Shown: piece after piece, positions 42,827 to 51,686 of the stretch
Position numbering within the stretch: position 1 is the stretch's first letter
Layout of the letters: each line of letters opens with the position of its first letter
From: JABFRG01 sp046351415
Lineage (GTDB): Bacteria; Myxococcota_A; Polyangia; Polyangiales; Polyangiaceae
NCBI GenBank assembly: GCA_046351415.1
Contig: JAXLYO010000005.1
Span: forward strand, 124,001-188,000
Direction of reading: 5' to 3'
DNA length: 64,000 nt
Position numbers and translations under genes: made by a program
The notes under the pieces: model-generated
What the model was told of the DNA's origin: nothing
Database searches by the model: none
What the model saw: the letters and a program-made list of their open reading frames with translations, nothing else

Positions 42827-43716
42827 ACGTGCACCAAACGGCGGAGTCCGAGCAGCGCTGCACAAGCGCCGAGAATGGCGCCCACGGCGATCATGCCCAG
42901 CGTCATGTGCCATGGAAGGAACGTGGGCTCGATGCCGATCAGGAGCGCGAGCTCACCGTCGAGCCGACCTCGCACGCCGAAGAAAAGGGCCGCTAGAAGG
43001 ACGAGCGCTCCCATCGCACCCGCTGCGCCTTGCGCGCTGCCTTCGACGACGAATGGTCCCTTGATGAAACGGTCCGTCGCACCGACGAGGCGGAGCACTT
43101 CGACTTCACGTTTACGGCGTTGCATCGCCATACGAATCGTCGAACCAACCACCGCGAGTACGGACGCGAAGACGACGAGCGCCAGGAAGCCCGATGCCGC
43201 CACACCTCCGCGCACGAGCTTGGAAAGTCTGTCGGTCCACGCCTGATACGTTTCGACCTCGTCGACGCCCGGCATCTTGCCGAGCTTCGTCACCATGTCC
43301 GCGAGCTCCGTATCGCTCATATCCTGCGCAACTTCGACTTCGAGCGAGGCCGGGAAGGCTTCCGGCGGAAGCTTCGTGAGCTCGCCTTGGCCGACCGTAC
43401 CTTCGAACTTCACGAACTCCTGGCGCGCTTGGCCGCTCGTGATGTGGCGAACGTTGCGGACGCCATTCACGGCGGAAAGCGCCGTCTTGAGCGACTCGAC
43501 GTCGGGCGTACTCATCGACTCTTTGAGGTAGACCGACACGCGGCCGGCGCGTGCCCAGCGCTCTTCGACATTGTGCAGGTTCGTCACGACGAGCAGCGCG
43601 GCCCCCAGGCAGACGAAGGCGACCGCGAGAGAGAACACCGACAAGAGATGGAGGCGCCACTCGCGCAGCATTCCGCGTTGTGCGCGTCGGGTGGTCTGAA
43701 CAGAAAGCATGCTCAT
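42823..43716 (-). CDS. ftsX: Cell division protein FtsX
   Basis: 297 residues. There is a short cytoplasmic N-terminus, a first membrane helix (LLSVFSLAVAFVCLGAALLV), and a periplasmic domain of about 110 residues (RVSVYLKESMSTPDVESL, ARQEFVKFEG). Three more helices follow, with the coupling stretch MQRRKREVEVLRLVGATDRF, a strong FtsX marker. It anchors FtsE at the septum and passes ATP-driven conformational change to the EnvC-like activator. The start ATG has GAGGAG upstream. It is between ftsE (24 bases upstream) and the envC-like gene, which it overlaps. Confidence 0.95.
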   Translation of the reverse strand: MSMLSVQTTRRAQRGMLREWRLHLLSVFSLAVAFVCLGAALLVVTNLHNVEERWARAGRVSVYLKESMSTPDVESLKTALSAVNGVRNVRHITSGQARQEFVKFEGTVGQGELTKLPPEAFPASLEVEVAQDMSDTELADMVTKLGKMPGVDEVETYQAWTDRLSKLVRGGVAASGFLALVVFASVLAVVGSTIRMAMQRRKREVEVLRLVGATDRFIKGPFVVEGSAQGAAGAMGALVLLAALFFGVRGRLDGELALLIGIEPTFLPWHMTLGMIAVGAILGACAALLGLRRLVHV

Positions 43717-43740
43717 GAGAACTCCTCGAACGACAGCGAA

Positions 43741-44544
43741 CTAGACGGGAAGCTGGTTGTCGAAGCCAGCGCCCGCGGGGACGAGCCCGCAGGGGACGTC
43801 GACGGTCTTGCCTTCGTCGAGGACGACGAGGCGGCGGGGGCGAACATCGAGCAGCGAGCGATCGTGCGTTGCGAAAAGCACCGTCGTGCCCGACTCATGG
43901 ATCTCTTCGAAGAGTCCCAGGATGTCGATGGCGAGCTGCGGATCGAGGTTGCCGGTCGGTTCGTCGGCAAGGACGAGGGCAGGCTCACCGACGATGGCGC
44001 GTGCGACAGCGACGCGCTGCTGCTCACCGCCCGAAAGAACCGCAGCGAGGTCTCCGCCTCGACCTGCGAGACCGACGCGTTCGAGCGCTTCGCCAACGCG
44101 AGCGCGAACGAGTCGCTGCGGTAGCGAGAGGACCTCGAGCGCCACGGCGACGTTCTCGAAGACGCTCCACGTCGGGACGAGTTTGAAGTCTTGGAACACG
44201 ATGCCGATGTTGCGGCGCAAAAACGGAATCGCATCGTGACGAAGGCGCGCGACGTCACGACCGAGAAACAAGATGCGACCTTCATCGACCGTCTCCGAGC
44301 GATAGAGAAGGCGAAGGAGCGTGCTCTTGCCGGCGCCACTCGCGCCCGTGATGAACACGAATTCGCCGCGCTCGATGGAGAGGTTCATGCCGCGAAGAAC
44401 GGGAGAACCCGAGCGGTACGACTTGTAGACGTCCTCGAACACGAGAATGGGCCGGTTCGCTGCTTCTCGTGCGAACCGCGGCCCTTTGCGCAAGAGCGGG
44501 CGAAAGGGGCGACTCTCGTTGTCCACGTCGTCGTAACCAGCCAT
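43741..44544 (-). CDS. ftsE: Cell division ATP-binding protein FtsE
   Basis: 267 residues. After an N-terminal extension of about 30 residues rich in Arg comes a full ABC domain. It has Walker A TGASGAGKST, a Q-loop (IVFQDFKLV), signature LSGGEQQRV, Walker B ALVLADEPTGNLDP and the switch His (LFATHD). The text VFEDVYKSYRSGSPVLRGMNL is close to FtsE starts in general. The start is the ATG at 44544; the longer frame upstream has no ABC-like or protein-like features. It works with FtsX (next gene) and the EnvC-like protein in septal wall hydrolysis. The papain-family gene is divergent from it. Confidence 0.95.
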   Translation of the reverse strand: MAGYDDVDNESRPFRPLLRKGPRFAREAANRPILVFEDVYKSYRSGSPVLRGMNLSIERGEFVFITGASGAGKSTLLRLLYRSETVDEGRILFLGRDVARLRHDAIPFLRRNIGIVFQDFKLVPTWSVFENVAVALEVLSLPQRLVRARVGEALERVGLAGRGGDLAAVLSGGEQQRVAVARAIVGEPALVLADEPTGNLDPQLAIDILGLFEEIHESGTTVLFATHDRSLLDVRPRRLVVLDEGKTVDVPCGLVPAGAGFDNQLPV

Positions 44545-44844
44545 GTTCCAGCGGGTATCAGGTCCGAACGAACGGCTACAACTTTTCGGGTATTTTCGCG
44601 GACTGCTGCTGGGCTCCTCGAGCCCTCCGGACGCTCGACGGCGTGGTGTCGCCCTTCGATCTTTCGCCCATTTACCTACATCTACATACAAGTACGGCGC
44701 CGACCAGCTCGGCTCGGCGATTCCATTGCATGGAAGAGGTGTGGCCTTCGTCCAACCTGTGGTTACCTGTCTCCAGGTGACGCAAACCCCGCGCGACCCA
44801 TCACTCGCGCGCCACCCGAACCCGTAGGAAGAGGAATACGAAAG
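44545..44844. promoter_or_regulatory. 300-bp divergent regulatory region between ftsE and the C1 peptidase
   Basis: No gene lies here, so it must hold promoters for both directions. A near-perfect inverted repeat GTTACCTG-TCTC-CAGGTGAC (44762-44781, one G-T pair) stands 64 bases before the protease start and could be an operator. No strong -35/-10 pair stands out. A ribosome binding site (GGAAGAGGAA, 44827-44836) precedes the protease ATG. Confidence 0.4.
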
Positions 44845-46206
44845 ATGCGCGTGCAGAGGTCGATTTGGTTGGTTGCCCTGGGACTCGTCTCCATCACGGC
44901 CATCGCCGATGCCCAACCGAGGTTCCAAAAGGCCTCCGGTGCGCCGCAATCTCCCGGACCGACCTCCATGGCTGGTCGTTTCGCACATCTTCCCCCGTCG
45001 CTCCCGTCTCTCCGTGAGCCGCTCAACATGCAGAAGCTCCAGAGCTTGGCTGCGGTCGCCAAGTCCTGCGGCATCGTCGAGGTCGCACCAGGCGTCTATA
45101 CGCGGCTCGACTGCCAGCAATACTCGCGCGTAACGCGGGCGATCCCGCACTACAACGCCGCGAAGACGCGCCTCCTGCAGCAGCGCAAGCTCACGACACG
45201 CAGGATCCAGGGCATCGCGGTCAAGAAGACCGTGCAGATCGAGAAGGTGAAGCCAGGCGCTCCGTCGGCCCCCTCCGGTGCGGGTGCGAACGACATCAAG
45301 GGCAGCGGCAAGCCCGGCGACGCCCCCGGAACGTTTGCGGGTGAGGAGTTTCCGGACGCGGTCGACCACCGCACCCTCGGCCTCGAAGGCCCCATCAAGG
45401 ATCAGGGTTCGGTCGGCTCGTGCACGGCGTTCTCGCTCTCCAGCACGATCGACAACGCCCTTCGCCGCGCCGGCAAAGAAGACGTCATCTCGCCGACGCA
45501 CGTGTGGGCAGGCTACGGCATGCCCAACATGGAAGAGGCGGGCAACGCCAACCTCAATCGCGGCCTCGCCGTGTGGGACACGTGGCCGCATAGCCAGAAG
45601 GAAACGTGCCGCCTCGCACGCCACCCGTACGAAGAGTGTGACCAATACACGGGCGTACCGAAGAACTCGTGGAAGCAAGACCCTAAGCTCATGGCTTCGC
45701 TCACGAAGTCCGACGCTTCCGGGAACATCAAGATTGCCTCGCTGGAAGAGCTGTCGACGTCGCCGGTCAACATCGACGAAATCATCCAGGTGCTCGCGAG
45801 CGGTGCGGACGTCTGGTCCGCGGTGCGCATCGACGGCAACAAATGGCGCAACTCCGCGATGACCCGCGATGCGGTCATTCCCGACTGGAGCATGCCCACG
45901 GGCGGGCACGCAGTCGTCATGTCCGGCTACCGCCAGGCGCCGAAGGGCGGCCGCGAATTCCTCATCCACAACAGCTGGGGCACCTCATGGGGCAACAAGG
46001 GCTACGCGTGGATTTCGGAGGCCATGCTCAAGGCGCACCTCAAGTTCGCCTACCGCGTGAAGCTCGACGGCGAGAACGTGAAGCCCGTCGAACTCACCGA
46101 CGACGACTGCGATTGGGATCAATTGGTCGACGGCGTGACCGGCCTCTGCGCGAAGATCTGCAGTGACGACTCGCGTCCCATGAGTGGCGTCTGCCCGAAG
46201 AAGTAA
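44845..46206 (+). CDS. Papain-family (C1) cysteine protease, exported
   Basis: 453 residues. A signal peptide (ending AIADAQPR) is followed by a pro-region of about 160 residues and the peptidase domain. The catalytic residues are C193 in KDQGSVGSCTAFS, H355 in GGHAVVMSGY, and N376 in HNSWGTSWGNKGYAW, which matches the papain order Cys-His-Asn. Its C-terminal 50 residues are an acidic, cysteine-containing tail (ELTDDDCDWDQL). It is probably secreted and active against proteins, which fits predatory or saprophytic myxobacteria. The ATG was chosen over the long upstream frame because it is preceded by a strong ribosome binding site. It is divergent from ftsE. Confidence 0.92.
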   Translation: MRVQRSIWLVALGLVSITAIADAQPRFQKASGAPQSPGPTSMAGRFAHLPPSLPSLREPLNMQKLQSLAAVAKSCGIVEVAPGVYTRLDCQQYSRVTRAIPHYNAAKTRLLQQRKLTTRRIQGIAVKKTVQIEKVKPGAPSAPSGAGANDIKGSGKPGDAPGTFAGEEFPDAVDHRTLGLEGPIKDQGSVGSCTAFSLSSTIDNALRRAGKEDVISPTHVWAGYGMPNMEEAGNANLNRGLAVWDTWPHSQKETCRLARHPYEECDQYTGVPKNSWKQDPKLMASLTKSDASGNIKIASLEELSTSPVNIDEIIQVLASGADVWSAVRIDGNKWRNSAMTRDAVIPDWSMPTGGHAVVMSGYRQAPKGGREFLIHNSWGTSWGNKGYAWISEAMLKAHLKFAYRVKLDGENVKPVELTDDDCDWDQLVDGVTGLCAKICSDDSRPMSGVCPKK

Positions 46207-46231
46207 GGCTGCGCGAAGGGCTGCCCGAACC

Positions 46232-48598
46232 TCAGCGAGCGGAGGCGCCCGATCGCGAAAGCTGGCTACGAAAGAACCTGGCCGTATCGAACCACACTCT
46301 CGCCGAGAGTTCCGGGTCCGATACCCCGTGGCTCATCGCCGGGAGCGGCTTGAACGTGAAGGGGTGCCCCGCACGCACCAGCACGTCGACGAGCTTCATG
46401 GTATGTGCAATATACACATTGTCGTCGTTGGTTCCGTGAAAGACGAGCAAAGGGGCAATGGATTCCTTCTCCTTGAGACCCGTGAGTACCGAAGCTTCGG
46501 CGTACGCCGCTGCGGTCACGTCTGTCGTCCCGATGTACCGCTCGGTGTAACAGCTGTCGTAGTCACGAAAGTCGACGACCGGCGCCCCCGCCATCGCAGC
46601 GCCGAAGACGTCGGGCCGACGCACGGCTGCCATCGTGGCGAGGTAGCCGCCAAAAGACCAACCGAAGATGCCTGCCTTCTCGTGGAGCGTCACGCCGGCC
46701 ACACCGAGGTCCTTGCGAAGTGCTTCGATGGCAGCCACGTGATCCGCGAGCGGAACCTCTCCAAGGTGCCCCGCGATCGCATGTTCCCAATCCTTGCCTC
46801 GCCTTGGCGTTCCTCTTCCGTCGACGGTCACCACGACGGCGCCCGTTGCGTCCGCCATCCACTGTGCCCGCACGAACGACAGCGCGCTTTCGGTGACGAG
46901 GTTGACGTGTGGACCGCCATAGGCCGCGTCGATCACGGGGAGAGGCGCCTTTTCGCGGTTCGGGTCGATCCATTGGGGCCAAACGAGGGCGGCCTTCATG
47001 TGCAGGACTCCGAGCTCACGCAGCTGGACTGCGGGCACCTTGCTCGGAAACTGCGCGACGTCCGGCAGCACGCGGGCGGTTCCTTCCCCCCTCGACGTCG
47101 TCTCGCGCACCGACCAAGAAGGCCATGCGTCGAGCCCCGTCGTGAATACGGCAATGTGGCGCCCATCCGGGCTGAGGATTGCATCGGTGACGTTCTTCGC
47201 CTCGTCGGTCACGGACGTCACGCTGCTCGCCTTCGCCACGAACACGGAGGACGCGGTGGGACGCTTGCCTCCGAGAAAGAACACCTCCGTGCCGTCTTTG
47301 CTCGTACCGATGAGCTTTTGGTAGCGGACGTCGGGCGGGTTCACGCTGCGCGAACCCTGCTTCGTTCGCAGTTCCAGTCGTTCGACGTCCGACTGCCACA
47401 AGAGGGCACCCTCTGGCGTGAAGCGGGGTGAAGATTCGTCGACGTCGATCCAAGAGGCATCTTCGCGTGTGGCAAGAGGCTCAGTGGTGCCATCGGCCCA
47501 CACGGAAAGCTTCTTTTGGAGACGATCCACGAGCGTGAACGTGGGCGTATGCCCCTTTTGCCAAGAGACTTGTGCCACGTATTCGTAGCCCTTCGGCATG
47601 TCGAGCCAGCGCGTCTTTCCCCCCTTCGTCGGAACGATGCCGAAGCGCGTCTTCGCATTGGGCTTTCCTGCACGCGGGTAGCGCGAAGACATGGGCTCCT
47701 GCTCCGGGCGCGCCAAGTCCGAGACGACCACCTTCTCCACGGTGCGAAGGTCGGCCTCTTCGTAGAGAAGGCTCGTTCCGTCCGGTGAAAACCAGAAGCC
47801 ACGCGTTCGTTCGAGCTCTTCCTGTGCGACGAACTCTGCCTTTCCAAGGGTCACGTCTTCGGTCCCGCCTTGGGTGAGCGCGCGCTCCGCGGTCTTCGCA
47901 CTCGTCGCATCGACAGATGCGATGTACACATTATTGTTGCGGACGTAGGCGACTTGCGTGCCGTCGGGTGAAAGGTGCGGATCGAAAGCCCCCTCGGGAA
48001 GCGGAAGTTGCTTCGACTTGCCGGTGCTGCGGTCGAAGACGAAGATGCGACCCGCAAGCGGAACGAGAACGAGGCGACCGTCCTCGGAAAGATCGTAGGA
48101 CACGATGCCGCGCGCCTGGATGCGCAGCCGCTCCCGGCGTGCCTTTTCTTCGGCGGATACGGTTTCTGCACCTCCCGAAAGGAGCGCCTCGGGGGTGACG
48201 AGTTCGCGCGCTCTGCCGGACGCCACATCGAACTCGAACAAGATCTGCGTCGGGTCATTCGCATTCTTCGCTCTCAAGAAGAGCAGCGCCGACCCGTCCG
48301 CAACCCATTTGAGCGAGGTCGGAATGCCCAACCGGTGTCCACGCGTGCGAGAGAAGAACGAGAGGCGATCGGACAGCGTGGCTTCGATGCGCGCGCGTGC
48401 TTCGTTCACGGACTTCGCGTGATCGATCGGCGCGCCTTGCTCGGGTGTCCACCCGCAGACAGCTTGGGGTTTGGGCGCGCACGAGAGCGGCAGGACGCAG
48501 AGTACCGTGAGACTGAGTCGCGCAAGGCGGTCCGTGACCCTTGCGGACTCAGTGATGGGGCTTTTCGGGCGGCGGCATGCTGTGGATCGGCTCTTCAT
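46232..48598 (-). CDS. S9 prolyl oligopeptidase / DPP-IV-like serine peptidase, lipoprotein
   Basis: 788 residues from the ATG at 48598, which lies inside the end of the RND pump gene (overlap 50 bases). In-frame alternatives downstream lack an ATG, GTG or TTG before the lipobox (LPLSCAPK). Residues about 100-550 form a propeller with DPP-IV-like strands (VSYDLSEDGRLVLVPL, DPHLSPDGTQVAYVR). The peptidase domain has the nucleophile S648 in GWSFGGY, acid residues D725/D726 in HGTNDDNVY, and H757 in MSHGVSD. These are the S9 catalytic set, with the sequence closest to dipeptidyl peptidase IV. It likely removes dipeptides from peptides in the periplasm or at the surface. Confidence 0.9.
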   Translation of the reverse strand: MKSRSTACRRPKSPITESARVTDRLARLSLTVLCVLPLSCAPKPQAVCGWTPEQGAPIDHAKSVNEARARIEATLSDRLSFFSRTRGHRLGIPTSLKWVADGSALLFLRAKNANDPTQILFEFDVASGRARELVTPEALLSGGAETVSAEEKARRERLRIQARGIVSYDLSEDGRLVLVPLAGRIFVFDRSTGKSKQLPLPEGAFDPHLSPDGTQVAYVRNNNVYIASVDATSAKTAERALTQGGTEDVTLGKAEFVAQEELERTRGFWFSPDGTSLLYEEADLRTVEKVVVSDLARPEQEPMSSRYPRAGKPNAKTRFGIVPTKGGKTRWLDMPKGYEYVAQVSWQKGHTPTFTLVDRLQKKLSVWADGTTEPLATREDASWIDVDESSPRFTPEGALLWQSDVERLELRTKQGSRSVNPPDVRYQKLIGTSKDGTEVFFLGGKRPTASSVFVAKASSVTSVTDEAKNVTDAILSPDGRHIAVFTTGLDAWPSWSVRETTSRGEGTARVLPDVAQFPSKVPAVQLRELGVLHMKAALVWPQWIDPNREKAPLPVIDAAYGGPHVNLVTESALSFVRAQWMADATGAVVVTVDGRGTPRRGKDWEHAIAGHLGEVPLADHVAAIEALRKDLGVAGVTLHEKAGIFGWSFGGYLATMAAVRRPDVFGAAMAGAPVVDFRDYDSCYTERYIGTTDVTAAAYAEASVLTGLKEKESIAPLLVFHGTNDDNVYIAHTMKLVDVLVRAGHPFTFKPLPAMSHGVSDPELSARVWFDTARFFRSQLSRSGASAR

Positions 48599-51500
48599 CG
48601 TCGACCTTCGCAGGATGCGCGACTTCCCACTTGCGCACCAGCAGAAGCATACAAGGCAGCGCAATGAGCGAAAGGACCATGCCGACGATGAGACCGAAAA
48701 TGACGACGGTGGCGAGCGGACGTTGCACTTCGGCGCCGGTGCCCGATGCGATCGAGGCAGGGATGAAGCCAACGGCCGCGACGAGCGCCGTACTCAGCGG
48801 AGCGCGCAGCGAAGCCCGCGCCGCATATCGCACTTGCTCGACCGGGTCCTTGATGTGCATGTGCGCTTGGATACTCGTCGTGAGCACGATGCCCGTCATG
48901 ACGGCCACGCCCGCGGTGGCGATGAACCCCACCGCCGCCGGAATGCTGAACGGCAGCCCCCGAACGACGAGGCCGAGGAGCCCACCGCTCAACGCAAACG
49001 GCAGGCTGAGCACCGTAACGATCATGTACTTCACGTTACGAAACGAGATGACGAGGAGAAGCGCGATGAAGCCGATGGAGATCGGCACGAGCAGGGTGAG
49101 GCGTGCCTTCGCACGATTGAAGTTCTGGAACTGGCCACCCCACACGAGCTCGACGGACTTCGGCGGGTCGAGTGCGTTCACCTTCGCCTGCGCCTCCTTC
49201 ACGAAGCCGATGACGTCGCGGCCACGAACGTTGACTTGGACCGTAAGGCGACGGCGCATCTGTTCGCGGCTGACTTGGACGACCGTGCGCTCCGAAACGA
49301 CGTCGGACACGACGTTCAGCGGGACGATGCTTCCGCGCTGAGTCGCGATCGGAAGGCGCGCCAAATCGGCCTCCGTCTTCACCTGCTCGCCACCGAGGCG
49401 AAGCACGAGGTCGAACACGCGTTCCCCCTCGCGCACGCGACCTACCGGAAGGCCGGCACGCGACATCTGAAGTGCATTCAACACGGCGTGCGCCCCGATG
49501 CCGAGACGCGCCGCGCGATCGCGATCGACCCGAACCCGCACGGACGGTAGACCCGTGGCGATTTCGAGCTTCACGTCCGCAGCGCCAGGTACCTGGAGAA
49601 TCGCACGGCGAATACGCTCGCCGACATCGCTCATCGTCGTCAGGTCGTCGCCGTAGATCTTGATCGCGATGTCGCTCTTCACGCCAGCGATGAGATCGTT
49701 GACGCGCATCTCGATGGGCTGACTGAACGCACTCATCGTCGCAGGAACACGCTTGTCGACGCGGTCGGAAAGCTCGTCGGCTAGCGCCTCGGGAGTGAGG
49801 CCCGCGCGCCACTCGGAGCGTGGCTTCAATATCACGAACACGTCACTCGATTCGGGTCCGGCAGGGTCGACGGCGCCTTCGGGTCGGCCGATGCGATTCA
49901 CGACCGTAAGCACTTCTGGAGATTCTTTGAGGGCAACCTCCGTTTCCTTCGCGAGATCGATCGCTTGCGTCAGGGAGGTGCTCGGGGGCCGTGTCGCGTC
50001 GATGGCGAAGCTGCCTTCGAACATGCGCGGCAAGAACTCTGCGCCGATACTCGACCCGATGGCGAGAAGCACGCCGGTAATTACCACCGACGCCGCGAGC
50101 GTGCGTTTGGGGCGTGCGAGGGTCCAATCGACCGCCGGTTCGTATACTCTGCGCACTTGCCTCACCAGCCAGGGCTCCTTTGCGCTTACGGAGTCGATGA
50201 GGACCTTCGGTGCCACCGCAGGCACGAGCACGAGCGCATAGAAGAGCGCGCCGAGGAGCATGAAGCACAGCGAGATGACGACCGGGCGGAACATCTTTCC
50301 TTCGACGTCTTCGAGCGTGACGAGCGGAAGGAAAACGAGCAGCGTGATGATGACGCCGAACACGGCGGGTCTCGCGACGTCTTGCATCGCGTAGCGAAGG
50401 GCGCGCGCTCGCTTGCGTCGATCTGCCTCGAGCGCACCGTGCGTCATGGCGTGCTCGACGACGAGCACGGCTCCCTCGACGACGATACCGAAGTCGACCG
50501 CACCGAGCGACATGACGTTGCCCGATTGCCCGGTGAGCACGAGGCCGATGAAGCCGATGAGCATGGCGAAGGGAATGGCGCCGGCCACGAGGAGGCCTGC
50601 ACGAATGCTGCCAAGCGTCAGCAAGAGGCACAGAACGACGATGAGCGCGCCTTCGGTGAGGTTCTTTGCGACGGTCTTGAGGACCTGATTGATGAACTCT
50701 GCGCGGTCGTAGTAGGGCTCGATGCGTACGCCCGCGGGCAGGTAGGGCGTAAACTCTTCGATGGCTGTCTTCACGCGAGTGACGACTTCGCGGCTGTTTT
50801 GTCCCTTCAGCATCATGACGCTGGCGCCGACGACTTCGCCGCGCCCATCGCGTGTCATGGCGCCTTGTCGCAGCGAGGGGCCCGTGTCCACTTCGCCGAC
50901 TTCGCTGATGCGAAGGGGTACACCGCGTTCATCCGTCCGGATGACCGTCGCAGCGATGTCTTCGATGCCGCGGAACCTTGCGTCGCCACGGAGCACGATC
51001 TGTTCTCCGGCGCGCTCGATGTAGCCGCCACCGGTCACTTGGTTGTCTCGGTCCAGCGCGAGCTTTACGTCCTCGACGGAGACCTGATGCGCCGCGAGTC
51101 TGGGCGGGTCGAGCGTGACACGATACTGCTTGAGTGCACCGCCGAACCCGACGACCTCGACGACTCCGGGCACCTGCCGGAGCTTCGGGGAGATCTGCCA
51201 CTCGACGATGGTCCGAAGTTCTTCGAGCGTTCGGGACTTCGGATCTTCCGGCCGCAACTCGAACATGAAGATCTCGCCGAGCGCCGTGGTCACGGGGCCA
51301 AGCTCGGGTCGGCCAACCTCGGCCGGGATGTCGTCGCGAACACCCGACAAGCGCTCGCTCACCTGGGCGCGCGCGAAGTACACATCCTGATCGTCGTTGA
51401 AAATGAGGGTGACGATCGAAATGCCGAGCTTCGAGATGCTACGCGTTTGAACGAGGCCGGGCGTGCCGGCCATCGCGCGCTCGACCGGCTGCGTAATCTG

Positions 51501-51686
51501 GGATTCGACTTCGGTGGCCGAGAGCGATGGCGCCCGGGTGACTACCTGTACTTGGATATTCGTGACGTCCGGAACGGCATCGATGGGCAGCCGCTGGAAG
51601 GCGTACGCTCCCGCGAGGCACAACCCGAACGTCAGCAAGAGGGCAAGCAGCGTGTTCTGCGCCGCCCACTTGACGAGACCGCTCAT
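48549..51686 (-). CDS. Heavy-metal-efflux-type RND pump (CusA/CzcA family), copy 1
   Basis: 1045 residues. It opens MSGLVKWAAQNTLLALLLTF and shows the two periplasmic repeats and about 12 membrane helices of RND pumps. The first loop contains LPIDAVPDVTNIQVQVVT, the hallmark of the metal (HME) subfamily. The fourth-helix motif reads AVDFGIVVEGAVLVVEH, with D398 present and E404 where most HME pumps have Asp. It uses the proton gradient to move metal ions or other cations out with the adaptor and outer-membrane genes just upstream. The three genes are coupled by ATGA overlaps. The metal specificity cannot be read. The S9 peptidase gene overlaps its 3' end. Confidence 0.94.
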   Translation of the reverse strand: MSGLVKWAAQNTLLALLLTFGLCLAGAYAFQRLPIDAVPDVTNIQVQVVTRAPSLSATEVESQITQPVERAMAGTPGLVQTRSISKLGISIVTLIFNDDQDVYFARAQVSERLSGVRDDIPAEVGRPELGPVTTALGEIFMFELRPEDPKSRTLEELRTIVEWQISPKLRQVPGVVEVVGFGGALKQYRVTLDPPRLAAHQVSVEDVKLALDRDNQVTGGGYIERAGEQIVLRGDARFRGIEDIAATVIRTDERGVPLRISEVGEVDTGPSLRQGAMTRDGRGEVVGASVMMLKGQNSREVVTRVKTAIEEFTPYLPAGVRIEPYYDRAEFINQVLKTVAKNLTEGALIVVLCLLLTLGSIRAGLLVAGAIPFAMLIGFIGLVLTGQSGNVMSLGAVDFGIVVEGAVLVVEHAMTHGALEADRRKRARALRYAMQDVARPAVFGVIITLLVFLPLVTLEDVEGKMFRPVVISLCFMLLGALFYALVLVPAVAPKVLIDSVSAKEPWLVRQVRRVYEPAVDWTLARPKRTLAASVVITGVLLAIGSSIGAEFLPRMFEGSFAIDATRPPSTSLTQAIDLAKETEVALKESPEVLTVVNRIGRPEGAVDPAGPESSDVFVILKPRSEWRAGLTPEALADELSDRVDKRVPATMSAFSQPIEMRVNDLIAGVKSDIAIKIYGDDLTTMSDVGERIRRAILQVPGAADVKLEIATGLPSVRVRVDRDRAARLGIGAHAVLNALQMSRAGLPVGRVREGERVFDLVLRLGGEQVKTEADLARLPIATQRGSIVPLNVVSDVVSERTVVQVSREQMRRRLTVQVNVRGRDVIGFVKEAQAKVNALDPPKSVELVWGGQFQNFNRAKARLTLLVPISIGFIALLLVISFRNVKYMIVTVLSLPFALSGGLLGLVVRGLPFSIPAAVGFIATAGVAVMTGIVLTTSIQAHMHIKDPVEQVRYAARASLRAPLSTALVAAVGFIPASIASGTGAEVQRPLATVVIFGLIVGMVLSLIALPCMLLLVRKWEVAHPAKVDDEEPIHSMPPPEKPHH

